A DNA stretch of 64,000 nucleotides from a candidate division FCPU426 bacterium. Lineage in GTDB: Bacteria; Oederibacteriota; Muellerivitia; Muellerivitales; DAHXKG01. Below are positions 35,626 to 44,533 of the stretch, piece after piece; the stretch's first letter is position 1; every line of letters starts with the position of its first letter. Under the pieces are notes generated by a model. It had not been told where the DNA came from, did no database searches, and saw only the letters and a list, made by a program, of their open reading frames with translations. Location: positions 1 to 64,000 of the forward strand of contig DAHXKG010000004.1 in the NCBI GenBank assembly GCA_027366525.1, in the 5' to 3' direction. A program made the translations under genes and the position numbers.

Positions 35626-36393
35626 CTAGGAATGGTTCGAGTAAAGCTGGCAGAGATAAAAAGATCGGGTGGGATAGTGTCGAATTATTTTCTGATCCAG
35701 TTTTCGTCCTCCGTCTAATACCAACACGACTGAACGATGGAAATGGGTTCCGTTTCGGATCGAGTAGAGATCGGCCAGTGGGTTGGACCCCAAACGAAAA
35801 CAATGGCGTATGAGAGTTGATGGATCCTTTGAAAGAATTGGATGTTTTTTTGAACCAAAGCTTGAACGTGCAAGGTTTCTTTCAAAAACCATCCTAAGTT
35901 GAAACAAAGAACGAAAGCCAGTATCCAAGGTGTCCATCGTTTCCACTGGAGTAGTTGCTTGCAGCTGGAATTAGAAGCAAACCAAAGAATTCATACAGAT
36001 ACCGTGGATCATATTGAAGTGTTCCGGAACCCGGGAAGAAAAAATAGCCTACCAAAAGAATCAAGGCTGGAGCAGTGAACAGCCAGGTTTTTTGAGTGAA
36101 CGAGTGTGAACGGGGCTTGGAAAGCAAAGCGAGGAGTACCCCAAGAGGAATTCCACCCGTCCACTCCATCCAGAGAAGACTGCGCTGAAGAATATTTTGT
36201 TTGAATTGGTTCCAGAAGGACACCCAGGGATGAATGAGGAACCTAAACCAATTGTGCGGATCATAAACTCGAAAAACACGGGAATCAAAATGGAAAGTTT
36301 GAGAGGTGAAGCTGTCATCCAGGGGCCAAAGTTCCTTTCAAGCGAGTGTAGCGAGCCTTTGAACGAGTTGGAAAAGTATGAAACACTCAAATA
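35626..36393 (-). pseudogene. Decayed membrane glycosyltransferase remnant (C-terminal part)
   Basis: Minus-strand sequence reads as pieces of one membrane protein across three frames. Piece one begins near 36393, is broken by TGA at 36338-36340, then continues WPLDD...DPHNWFRF...RSLLWMEWTGGIPLGVLLALL...YDPRYLYEFFGLLLIPAASN to about 35955. A frameshift leads to WTPWILAFVLCFNLGWFL and YAIVFVWGP. A second shift near 35790 leads to VVLVLDGGRKLDQKIIRHYPTRSFYLC, ending at 35626. The order (PRYLYE, then a helix, then an RD-like VLVLDxG...YPxR) is like dolichyl-phosphate-mannose-type GT-C transferases. The N-terminal two thirds is gone. Confidence 0.65.
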
Positions 36394-36452
36394 TTTTTAA
36401 TAAAAACTCATATTTGTAAATGTCCACAGAGTACTATTCTTTTAAAAAAAAA

Positions 36453-36480
36453 TTGACAAAATAATCTAATGAATTATAAT
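36453..36480 (+). promoter_or_regulatory. Promoter of the secreted-protein operon
   Basis: Perfect TTGACA (36453-36458), 16 bp, perfect TATAAT (36475-36480). This is one of the strongest promoters in the window. It is 65 bp before the lipoprotein start. Confidence 0.85.
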
Positions 36481-36544
36481 TTTTATATATAATGTTATTA
36501 GCAAATATTCTTTAAAGATAGATCCTTGAGGTCATAATGAAAAA

Positions 36545-37261
36545 ATGATGAGAATGATTGTTAGTATTTATGGAATACTTGTTGCGGCGGTGATGGCTTT
36601 TTTGGGAACGCTGATTCTGAGCAGTTGTTCCAAAAAAAATTCACTTCTGGCACCCAATTCTTCCATGGTAATCAAGGGTGCAGGGATTGCTGCCATTACG
36701 GCAACACCCACAACAACTCCTGCCAAAACACCTACGGTTATTCCAACTTTAGTAAATAATTGTTTAGCTAGTGGAGATGCAACCGACAATTCTGGAGCTG
36801 TAATAGTTACGTCATGGGTGGGTTGTCCTCTTTCAGCAATGCCAAATTTACAAAATTTATCATGTGGATCATGGGTTTCTGCTACTTCATATGCAATGCT
36901 AAGCGATGTGCCGGTGCCACTACCAGTGAATTGGGTAGGAACTATGCCTCCACAAATACTCAAATATACGAGGTATTTTCAAATTCTAACACCGACTGCT
37001 TTAAAAGATGGTGTTTTTAGATTAAGTGTCGACTCTGCAACTGGCTATTCAACTGTTTGGATCAATGGTCAAGAATTTTCGTCAAGTATGATTGGATGTA
37101 CTTCAACTCAAATACCAAATAGTTTTTTTCAATTAGGACTAAATGATTTTACAATTGAATCACAAAATCTCAATAGTTATCCATATGTAGATGTATCATC
37201 TGGATGTGGAGGATTTCCGGCTAATGAATATCCTATAGTTGCACAGGAATACGAATTTTGA
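36545..37261 (+). CDS. Predicted lipoprotein, unknown function
   Basis: 238 residues. The signal peptide ends in LSSC, a lipobox, so it is probably lipidated at Cys28. After that come a Thr/Pro-rich linker (TPTTTPAKTPTVIPT), then a beta-rich domain with six Cys and TGYSTVWINGQEF, similar in layout to carbohydrate-binding jelly-roll modules (inference). ATG at 36545; a four-codon-like ATG at 36538 is out of use. The stop at 37259-37261 is a TGA in the same frame as the next ORF, with only two codons between them, so the two may once have been one protein. Confidence 0.7.
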   Translation: MMRMIVSIYGILVAAVMAFLGTLILSSCSKKNSLLAPNSSMVIKGAGIAAITATPTTTPAKTPTVIPTLVNNCLASGDATDNSGAVIVTSWVGCPLSAMPNLQNLSCGSWVSATSYAMLSDVPVPLPVNWVGTMPPQILKYTRYFQILTPTALKDGVFRLSVDSATGYSTVWINGQEFSSSMIGCTSTQIPNSFFQLGLNDFTIESQNLNSYPYVDVSSGCGGFPANEYPIVAQEYEF

Positions 37262-37267
37262 GGACCT

Positions 37268-38002
37268 ATGACTCCTATCCTGAATCCAAATGGAGTACCC
37301 ACTCCGACCGCTACGGTGACTCCTGCAGGAATGCAATTCACGGCTACGCCGACAACCACTCCAACAACTACTCCAACAACTACTCCAACCCCTACCCCCA
37401 CGGCTTGTTCTGCTTATGCGATTCAACCACCAATTACGCCCTATAGCCAATGTGACCCCCAGTGGGCTTCCTGGCCCTATGATGATCATCCGGGGACCGA
37501 TATTTGTTTAAATGGATGTTTGGAAACATGTATAGCCATGCTATCTTCCGATAGTACGTTTGGAGCCATCGCGGGAGGATCTCAAAATCCGGAGGAGATG
37601 AACAACTTTTTTGTGAAAAATTCTGATTTCACTCCGGCTACGATAATTAATGGTCAGACAAAAGGTTATAATTTAAAAACGCCTTTGGCCTGTCAACAAT
37701 TAGGTTGGGAATTTGATTGGCAATTATATAGCAGTGGAACGTTGCAGAAAGATTTATCAAATCCCAGGGCAGTCGTGATTGCAGAAGTAAAATATTATAA
37801 TGGTACTATGCTTCATCATCATTTTGTAGTAGTGACCGGGGAGGCGTGGAATCCTTATACCCATCAATGTGAATTTACCATTGTCGATCCGGCTTATTCC
37901 AGTTCGGTTTCCTTTTTGAATCAATATGCGAATGCGGTGACGCTCAATCCCAATACGGATGCGGCAGCTATCTTGAGTTTAAGGGAGATTGTTCGACCAT
38001 GA
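37268..38002 (+). CDS. C39-like cysteine peptidase domain protein
   Basis: 244 residues. A Thr/Pro-rich linker (about 11-45) precedes a Peptidase_C39_2-like domain: PYSQCDPQWA, NGCLETCIAML with the likely catalytic Cys84, HHHFVVVTGE for the His, and TIVDPAYSS for the Asp. There is no signal peptide of its own, which is odd for a linker-plus-C39 protein. It is in the same frame as the lipoprotein, separated by TGA-GGA-CCT. GAGG lies 4 bases before the ATG, so independent initiation is possible. It overlaps the next gene by 4 bases. Confidence 0.7.
   Translation: MTPILNPNGVPTPTATVTPAGMQFTATPTTTPTTTPTTTPTPTPTACSAYAIQPPITPYSQCDPQWASWPYDDHPGTDICLNGCLETCIAMLSSDSTFGAIAGGSQNPEEMNNFFVKNSDFTPATIINGQTKGYNLKTPLACQQLGWEFDWQLYSSGTLQKDLSNPRAVVIAEVKYYNGTMLHHHFVVVTGEAWNPYTHQCEFTIVDPAYSSSVSFLNQYANAVTLNPNTDAAAILSLREIVRP
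37352..37387 (+). repeat. 12-bp tandem repeat encoding Thr-Thr-Thr-Pro units
   Basis: Three copies of ACAACYACTCCA in a row in frame inside the C39-like gene; a diverged fourth unit (37388-37399) follows. Multiples of 12 keep the frame, so slippage would only change linker length. Confidence 0.8.
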
Positions 38003-38880
38003 AAAAATATATCAAATTAATCCCAATGGTTTTGATCGCTGGAGGATGGATTCTCGCACATTATGGGCTGGCTTGGGGGAATCCATTTGGATGGACTTAT
38101 GAATTAAGACTCGATACATTTACTCCTTCAGCCTTGATGTATGTGGAGGACCCGGAAGGAAGAAAGGCGGGTGCCGATTTTTCAAAACCTGTTAATTCAG
38201 CAGGGGAACCCACTAAATTAGGTATTCAATGGCTGCAGGAAATTCCACATTCGTTTGCAGAACCTGATAATTTTTCAGGCACGCCTCCGACGGACTGGAT
38301 TATTAATCTCTATGATGCCTCCCCGGCAACTTATACCGTTTATTTGAAAGGTCTTCAATATGGAACGGATGATTTGCAAGTCCTGTTGTACTATTCAAAT
38401 TCCGCTTCTAACGCATTTTCAACACAAGTTCCATATTTAACGGCACCCAATGTTATTCGTAAGATACTGCTGGATTTTAAGCCTTCTATTGATCAAATTA
38501 ATATTACTCGGGTCGTTTCGTCGAGTGACTTGCTGAATGATGTCCAAGCTGCTTGTGCACAAAGTTTTTTTGTCCGTTCAGATCGAGCCTGCCGCCATTT
38601 GAAACTGGAAGCTAAGCTCATTGAGATAGCCTTGAATCACCATCGGGAAGAAGAAGCAGAACACTTGGTGAGGAACTTCTTGTGGAGCTTGGGAATTCGG
38701 AAAGAAAGTCATTTTTTTGATATCGACCGTGATCACGAGGAGAGGGATTATACCTCTATCAAACAACCAGTCTTAAGTGTCCTGCAACAAGATGCACAAG
38801 CACTTTTGGCCCAGATTGAACAAGGAGAAACCTCTGAATCGAAACACAATCATTCACAGGGTGATAACGGTAATCATTGA
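37999..38880 (+). CDS. Secreted protein of unknown function
   Basis: 293 residues. The signal peptide is about 1-26 (KLIPMVLIAGGWILAHYGLAWG). The first 150 residues are beta-rich (WTYELRLDTFTPSALMYVEDPEG). From about 175 there are helices with a short Cys pair (AACAQSFFVRSDRAC) and an acidic and His-rich tail ending HNHSQGDNGNH, a possible metal-binding end. I do not recognise the family. ATGA overlap with the C39-like gene shows co-translation; the three genes form one operon from the promoter at 36453. Confidence 0.65.
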   Translation: MKKYIKLIPMVLIAGGWILAHYGLAWGNPFGWTYELRLDTFTPSALMYVEDPEGRKAGADFSKPVNSAGEPTKLGIQWLQEIPHSFAEPDNFSGTPPTDWIINLYDASPATYTVYLKGLQYGTDDLQVLLYYSNSASNAFSTQVPYLTAPNVIRKILLDFKPSIDQINITRVVSSSDLLNDVQAACAQSFFVRSDRACRHLKLEAKLIEIALNHHREEEAEHLVRNFLWSLGIRKESHFFDIDRDHEERDYTSIKQPVLSVLQQDAQALLAQIEQGETSESKHNHSQGDNGNH

Positions 38881-39556
38881 AGAACTGCGATGAGGCTATG
38901 CGTTAAGCCAATATTTTGTTTTAACATCCAATACCAACCCGCCCTTTACAAAAACTTTTACCATTGCGTAGAAATTATTGAGAAACTACGATGAAAATAT
39001 GTATCAAGATTGATTTTTAACGCGCTATCGTTTTTGCACATCTTGCGGTGATTGATACGCTAGATGCAAGATGAAATCGGAAAACATGTAAGTGTAAAGT
39101 TCAACTAAATGCGCTTCATAGGATCAATTTTTTCTGTAATGATCTTCTCAGACTCAAATTTCAATGAGGGTGAAACGAGGGACATTGAAAGTAAAAAATG
39201 TTGGGAAACGTATTTATCTGATTTTAAAAGGCAATATGATCGAGGAACGATTAATGCATTTTTTAAGAGAATGAAATTCAAAAAGCGTGAGAGGATTAGC
39301 TTAATGCCGAGGTAGGGGTTGTTTTAGGCTCTCTTGATGTAAATAAATACTTGAATTGAATATTTCACCATTCCATTTGAAGTCTGAGTTGTCAATGAAG
39401 CGTGTTCCATAGCTAACGACAAGAGATCAGTGCTTATAATCATGATGAAAAAGGTAACAATTCAAGAAAATCTTTTAGAAGTAATCTTGGAGAATTCGAA
39501 CGGTTTTGATTATAATCTAGGTTTAACGTAAATATGAATAGAGGTTATTCAATAAT
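38881..39556. other. Gap without recognised gene; alaS promoter at its end
   Basis: 676 bp. A hairpin is visible near 39044-39073 (CATCTTGC with GCAAGATG, 20-nt loop). A 68-codon ORF at 39109-39315 has no ribosome site and no recognisable domain, so I do not call it. The alaS promoter is probably TTGGAG (39487-39492), 18 bp, TATAAT (39511-39516). Composition is more AT-rich and less structured than the flanks, like eroded sequence. Confidence 0.5.
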
Positions 39557-42256
39557 ATGGTTCCTATTTTAGGAAAAGATATTCGTGAAGCATATTTGGA
39601 CTTTTTTAGATCTAAGAATCATAAAATTATTCCATCGTCTTCATTAATTCCGGAAGCGGATCCCACGTTATTATTAACCAATGCAGGAATGAATCAATTC
39701 AAACCTTATTTTTTGGGCACCATTCCCTTTCCTAATGAAGTGCCTTATGCGGTATCTTGTCAAAAATGCTTTCGAACCGGAGATTTAGAAAAAGTTGGGT
39801 TTACCGCTCGTCATCACACTTTTTTTGAGATGCTAGGAAATTTTTCGTTTGGGGGATATTTTAAGCGGGAAGCCATTCAGTGGGCTTGGGAGTTTGTGAC
39901 ACAAATTCTTCAATTGGATCAAAGCCGAATTTGGGTGAGTGTTTTTCAAACGGATGAAGAATCCATTCAATTATGGAAGCAAATTAGCGGTTTATCCGAA
40001 AATAAAATAAAACGGTTAGGGGCCGAGTCGAATTTTTGGACCATGGGAACAACTGGACCGTGTGGGCCTTGCTCGGAAATTTATGTGGATTTAGGGAATA
40101 AAGTCGGATGCCAAAAACCAACATGTGATATTAATTGTGATTGTGGCCGTTTTTTGGAAATTTGGAATTTAGTGTTTACGCAATATGATCGACAGCCCGA
40201 TGGAAACCTTCAGCCCCTTCCCAAGCCTAATATTGATACTGGTATGGGTTTGGAAAGAGTTGCCAGTGTTATGCAAAAAGTCGAATCTAATTTCGAAACC
40301 GATTTGATACTGCCGCTTAAAAAATCAGTACATAATCTGTTGGTGAATGGATCCAGGGAAAAGAAAAATACGCATGCACAATCGATGGATCCTGGAAACA
40401 ATGTCGATACAGCAACCACGATTTCGTTAAATGTGATCAGCGATCATTTGAGAGCGATGACCTTTTTGATTGCCGATGGAGTACTTCCCTCCAATGAAGG
40501 GCGTGGTTATGTGCTTCGAAGGGTTTTGCGCCGAGCAGTTCGACATGGGAAACGTCTGGGATTTCAAAAGCCATTTTTGAATCAACTGGTGCCTGAGGTG
40601 AGCCAGCTACTCGGATCGATTTATCCTGAAATTTTGCAGCGTCAGTCACATATTGTTCATGTTGTTTTATCAGAGGAAGATCGGTTTTTGCAAACCTTAG
40701 ATTCGGGCATGGATCGATTAACTCAAAAAATCCAAGAATTGCATGGCTCCGCGAATAAAATTTTTCCTGGAGAATATGCCTTTATGCTCTATGACACCTA
40801 TGGGTTTCCGTTAGAGCTTACACGAGAAGTTTTGAAAGAAGAAGGCGTGACTTTGGAAGAATCTGGGTTTCAACAAGCAATGGAATTGCAACGAGAAAAA
40901 GCTAGATCCGCTTGGAGAGGCAGTGGTGATTTTTCATTGCCGTTACTTTATCAAGAATTGGCCGTTCAACATGGCGCGAGTCGATTTGTTGGCTATGAGA
41001 AAACGAGTGAGGAGGCTAAGGTAATCGGCTTGATTCGTGTTAACAATCATCACCATGAGAGCGTGGATCAGTTAATCGAAGGCGAGTATGGATTTATTTT
41101 AATGGATCAAACTCCTTTTTATGCTGAAAAAGGTGGACAGATTGGTGATCGCGGTTCTTTACAATCTTCAAATGGATTAGCAATGGTTTTAGATACACAG
41201 ATGGTCACGGAAAGTTTGATTGGCCATTGGTGTCAAATTCAACAAGGACAAATCATCAAGGGACAGTTTGTTCGCGCGATGGTACACGAAAGCGATCGCC
41301 GCGCAACGATGCGAAACCATACGGCGACTCATTTACTGCATGCTGCTTTGCGCCAAATTCTTGGAGTGCATGTTGAACAAGCTGGAAGTTATGTTGGACC
41401 CGATCGACTTCGATTTGATTTTACTCATTTCAAATCGCTGGAACCCGATGAAATTAAAAAAATTGAACAAGTGGTTAATGAAAAAATCATTGATAATTTA
41501 GAGGTTTCTAAAGAAGAAATGTCGTTGGAACAAGCCAAGAAAAAAGGCGCGTTGGCATTTTTTAGTGAGAAATATGGAACTCGAGTGCGCGTGATTCAAG
41601 TTTCGGAATTTTCGATGGAACTTTGCGGGGGGACTCATGTTCAGCGAACGGGCGACATTGGTGTATTTAAAATTTTAAGCGAGAGTTCAGTGGCGGCAGG
41701 AGTTAGGCGCGTTGAAGCCATCACGGGTCCATGGGCTATTGAAAAAATTTATCAAATCGAGCATACCTTAAAAGAAATTTACAAATTATTAAAAACCTCG
41801 GAAGAGGAGGTGATGCCTAAACTAGAGACTACGTTAAACCAAATGAAAGCTCACGAACGTGAAATCCAATCGCTTAAGTCTAAACTGGCATTGAGTGCCT
41901 CCGATACATTTTTAAATCGTGCAAAAACCATCCAAAAAATTCCATTGATTGTCGAGCGATTGGAGGGGTGGGATATCGAAGGAATGCGACAATTGATCGA
42001 TGTTTTGAAAAGCAAATTGAAAACGGGTGTCATTGTTTTGGGAATGCCACAACACGAGGCGGCATTATTTATGGTGGGTGTTACTTCGGATTTGACATCG
42101 CGGATTAAAGCCGGTTTTTTGGTTCAAGAGGTGGTTAAAATTACAGGGGGCAAAGGTGGAGGACGGCCAGATTGGGCTCAAGCCGGTGGGAAGGATGGAT
42201 CCAAGCTGTCAGAAGCATTGCAACAAGTTCCCCGAATTTTAGAAAAATTTTTATGA
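39557..42256 (+). CDS. alaS: Alanyl-tRNA synthetase
   Basis: Charges tRNA-Ala and edits mischarged Ser and Gly. Full length at 899 residues. The aminoacylation domain has HHTFFEMLGNFSFGGYFK (motif 2 region) and NIDTGMGLERV (motif 3). The editing domain has HTATHLLHAALR and CGGTHV zinc ligands. The C-Ala domain ends GGKGGGRPDWAQAGGKD. The start at 39557 follows AGAGGTT. It overlaps ruvX by four bases (ATGA). Confidence 0.98.
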   Translation: MVPILGKDIREAYLDFFRSKNHKIIPSSSLIPEADPTLLLTNAGMNQFKPYFLGTIPFPNEVPYAVSCQKCFRTGDLEKVGFTARHHTFFEMLGNFSFGGYFKREAIQWAWEFVTQILQLDQSRIWVSVFQTDEESIQLWKQISGLSENKIKRLGAESNFWTMGTTGPCGPCSEIYVDLGNKVGCQKPTCDINCDCGRFLEIWNLVFTQYDRQPDGNLQPLPKPNIDTGMGLERVASVMQKVESNFETDLILPLKKSVHNLLVNGSREKKNTHAQSMDPGNNVDTATTISLNVISDHLRAMTFLIADGVLPSNEGRGYVLRRVLRRAVRHGKRLGFQKPFLNQLVPEVSQLLGSIYPEILQRQSHIVHVVLSEEDRFLQTLDSGMDRLTQKIQELHGSANKIFPGEYAFMLYDTYGFPLELTREVLKEEGVTLEESGFQQAMELQREKARSAWRGSGDFSLPLLYQELAVQHGASRFVGYEKTSEEAKVIGLIRVNNHHHESVDQLIEGEYGFILMDQTPFYAEKGGQIGDRGSLQSSNGLAMVLDTQMVTESLIGHWCQIQQGQIIKGQFVRAMVHESDRRATMRNHTATHLLHAALRQILGVHVEQAGSYVGPDRLRFDFTHFKSLEPDEIKKIEQVVNEKIIDNLEVSKEEMSLEQAKKKGALAFFSEKYGTRVRVIQVSEFSMELCGGTHVQRTGDIGVFKILSESSVAAGVRRVEAITGPWAIEKIYQIEHTLKEIYKLLKTSEEEVMPKLETTLNQMKAHEREIQSLKSKLALSASDTFLNRAKTIQKIPLIVERLEGWDIEGMRQLIDVLKSKLKTGVIVLGMPQHEAALFMVGVTSDLTSRIKAGFLVQEVVKITGGKGGGRPDWAQAGGKDGSKLSEALQQVPRILEKFL

Positions 42257-42696
42257 TGAAACGCTGGATGGGCATCGATTTGGGGCGAGCAAGAATTGGT
42301 TTAGCCATTTCAGATCCTTTGCGGTTAATTGCTCAAGGTGTTGAAACCCTTCCATCCTTGGGGTTTCAAAGCGACATTGTTCAAATCGGTCAACGCATTA
42401 ATCACTATCACGTGGAACGTGTAATTATCGGGTGGCCGATCCATTTGAACGGAGCGCCAACGCAACAATCGCAGTATGCCGAGAAATTTGCTGAAAAATT
42501 GGGCTTGCATATAACCATCCCTGTTTTTTTAGTGGATGAACGGTTGACCAGTATGCAAGCAGAACAAATTTTACGCGAGGGTAATTTTTCTCGATCTAGC
42601 CGTCAAAAAAAAATCGATCAAGTTGCAGCGGCACTTATTTTGGAATCGGCGTTGAAAGGCTCGCCGTTGATTTCAGTTCCTCATGCGGACCACTAA
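42253..42696 (+). CDS. ruvX: YqgF/RuvX-family putative pre-16S rRNA nuclease
   Basis: About 147 residues from ATG 42253, which overlaps the alaS stop as ATGATG. RNase H-like fold: MGIDLGRARIGLAISDP at the N-terminus carries the first catalytic Asp, VIIGWPIHLNG follows, and VDERLTSMQAE gives the Glu. The family removes 5' leader of 16S rRNA in E. coli and is also called a Holliday junction resolvase homologue. alaS-yqgF adjacency is common in many bacteria. mltG follows immediately, another common order. Confidence 0.94.
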   Translation: MMKRWMGIDLGRARIGLAISDPLRLIAQGVETLPSLGFQSDIVQIGQRINHYHVERVIIGWPIHLNGAPTQQSQYAEKFAEKLGLHITIPVFLVDERLTSMQAEQILREGNFSRSSRQKKIDQVAAALILESALKGSPLISVPHADH

Positions 42697-42697
42697 T

Positions 42698-43792
42698 ATG
42701 ATGAAAATCGTTTTAGATTTTTTGAAAATAAACTTTAAAAAACTAAGGTACAAGTTGGATCAATGGAAAGCATGGTTGCAGCAATGGGCCCATTCGCTTC
42801 CTCGACGAATGAAAATTTTCATGATTGGATTTGGGCTGTTGACCTTGATGAGTTTTATGCCTCCATTTTTTTGGATGGGGACCACACAAGAAATATCCAT
42901 TTATTCCAATACAACTGCGCGTGAAATCGCCAAACGCTTACAAAAACATGGGGTGATTGATTTTCAAGATTTGTTTCTCGGCTTGCTCAAACTGACACAC
43001 TTTGGTCGGAAATTAAGATCAGGTTTATATCATCTTTCGCCCCGAATGAGCTTGTGGAGAATTTTGGATATTTTAGTGGATGGCCGAAGTCAATTATTAA
43101 GTTTAAAAATTCCGGAAGGGTATGATGCGCATCAGATTGCTCAAGAACTACAACAGTTAAAAATTATGCCCGCTAAAAAATTTTTAAAAGTCGTCCATGA
43201 TTCAAAATTTATTCACCAATTAGGTATTCACGGGCCGAGTTTAGAAGGCTTTCTTTTTCCACAAACGTATCGCGTTTCATTGACCGCGACCGCGCCTGAG
43301 ATTGCTCGGTTATTGGTGCATGAATTTTTTAGACAAGTTGGACCACGATTTAAACTAGAATGTCACCAACAAGGATTGTCGACTTATCAAGGTGTGATTT
43401 TAGCATCCATTGTTGAGAAAGAAACCCGATTGACCATTGATAAACCCATCATTGCAGGAATTTTATATAATCGGTTGCATCGCCATATGCCGCTGCAAGT
43501 GAATAGCACTTTAAACTATGCGTTGAGAATTAAAGGTGTGTGGCTTACGGATCAACAATTGAAGATACCGTCGCCGTATAACACATATTTACATTATGGG
43601 TTGCCGCCCACTCCCATCTGCAATCCAGGGATTCATTCTCTTCGGGCTGTTTTGCATCCAGCGCACACGTCGTATCTGTACTATGTTTCAGGAGGTCCTC
43701 ATGACGATGAAAATTTATTTGCGACAACGTTCAAGCAACACGAGGAAAATATTTTCAAGCTTCGGGAGAGTATGAGGCGGAAAGGGAATTAA
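42698..43792 (+). CDS. mltG: Endolytic murein transglycosylase MltG
   Basis: About 364 residues. The N-terminal cytoplasmic basic stretch (about 1-40) is longer than usual, then one membrane helix (about 42-65). The LysM-like subdomain (YSNTTAREIAKRLQKHGVI) is followed by the YceG catalytic domain, with SLEGFLFPQTYR, ILASIVEKETRL (catalytic Glu) and SPYNTYLHYGLPPTPICNPG. It cuts nascent glycan strands and ends their growth. ATG 42698 is one base after the ruvX stop; 42683 is inside ruvX and less likely. Confidence 0.93.
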   Translation: MMKIVLDFLKINFKKLRYKLDQWKAWLQQWAHSLPRRMKIFMIGFGLLTLMSFMPPFFWMGTTQEISIYSNTTAREIAKRLQKHGVIDFQDLFLGLLKLTHFGRKLRSGLYHLSPRMSLWRILDILVDGRSQLLSLKIPEGYDAHQIAQELQQLKIMPAKKFLKVVHDSKFIHQLGIHGPSLEGFLFPQTYRVSLTATAPEIARLLVHEFFRQVGPRFKLECHQQGLSTYQGVILASIVEKETRLTIDKPIIAGILYNRLHRHMPLQVNSTLNYALRIKGVWLTDQQLKIPSPYNTYLHYGLPPTPICNPGIHSLRAVLHPAHTSYLYYVSGGPHDDENLFATTFKQHEENIFKLRESMRRKGN

Positions 43793-43843
43793 GGTGATCG
43801 TGGCAAGGCAGATAACCAATGAAAAACAATGGGAGAGGCAAGT

Positions 43844-44533
43844 ATGACGATTCAATTTTTCCATGTTAGTCGGCAGGCTTCCAATGGAGTGAAAATTTTA
43901 GATAATATCTGTCTATCCATTAAAACCGGTAGTTGGATTGAAATCAAAGGCGTCAATCAAGTTGGCAAGACCAGTTTGCTTAAAATGATTGCGTGCGAGG
44001 ATACCGCAGATTCAGGAACGCTGAAAATGGACCAACAACTTTTTGAAAATATGGATCGAAAGCAACTTCGAATTTGGAAATCCCAAATTGGTTTGGTTTT
44101 CCAAGATATTGGTTTTTTCCCGGATAAAAGTGTGCTGGATAATTTAATGACGCCCTTTCTTATTCAAAAGAATGGGGGAGGAATTTTCCGAGAACAGTTG
44201 AATCGTGCTTTGGAACGGGTGCATCTTCGAGAAAAAATGTATATGCCCATGAGGGACTTGTCATTTAGCGAGCAACGCTTGGTGGTTTTTTTGAGAGCGC
44301 TGTTTCCCAAACGTCAAATTTTATTGCTGGATGATCCTTTTCAAGGGATCGAAATGCATACCATTGAAGTACTTCAAAGTATTTTGGCTGAACAGCATCA
44401 CCAGGGGGTCACCATTGTGGGAACGGTACTCGATGATACGGTTTTTCAAAATCCTCACGTAACTTCTGAAACAATCGAATGGTTTGAATTAACATCGTCC
44501 CAAATCCAAATGATTGGAGGTAACCCAACATGA
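43844..44533 (+). CDS. ftsE: FtsE-like ABC ATPase with degenerate catalytic motifs
   Basis: About 229 residues, placed before ftsX and an envC-like gene. In E. coli, FtsEX relays ATP hydrolysis to cell-wall amidase activators. Walker A GVNQVGKTS and the Q-loop VFQD are present. But the signature LSGGEQQR reads LSFSEQRLV, Walker B LLADEP reads LLLDDP (catalytic Glu to Asp), the D-loop is QGIE, and the H-loop His (ATHD) is Leu in GTVLDD. Four hydrolysis motifs are altered together, so the protein may bind but not turn over ATP. ATG 43844 follows GGGAGAGG. It overlaps ftsX by four bases. Confidence 0.85.
   Translation: MTIQFFHVSRQASNGVKILDNICLSIKTGSWIEIKGVNQVGKTSLLKMIACEDTADSGTLKMDQQLFENMDRKQLRIWKSQIGLVFQDIGFFPDKSVLDNLMTPFLIQKNGGGIFREQLNRALERVHLREKMYMPMRDLSFSEQRLVVFLRALFPKRQILLLDDPFQGIEMHTIEVLQSILAEQHHQGVTIVGTVLDDTVFQNPHVTSETIEWFELTSSQIQMIGGNPT

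Noticed and set aside
37177-37489. Minus-strand Val/Gly-rich ORFs over the Thr/Pro linker
   Set aside because: Antisense reading of the ACAACTACTCCA repeat, not genes.
39109-39315. 68-codon ORF before alaS
   Set aside because: No ribosome site, no domain, atypical composition.
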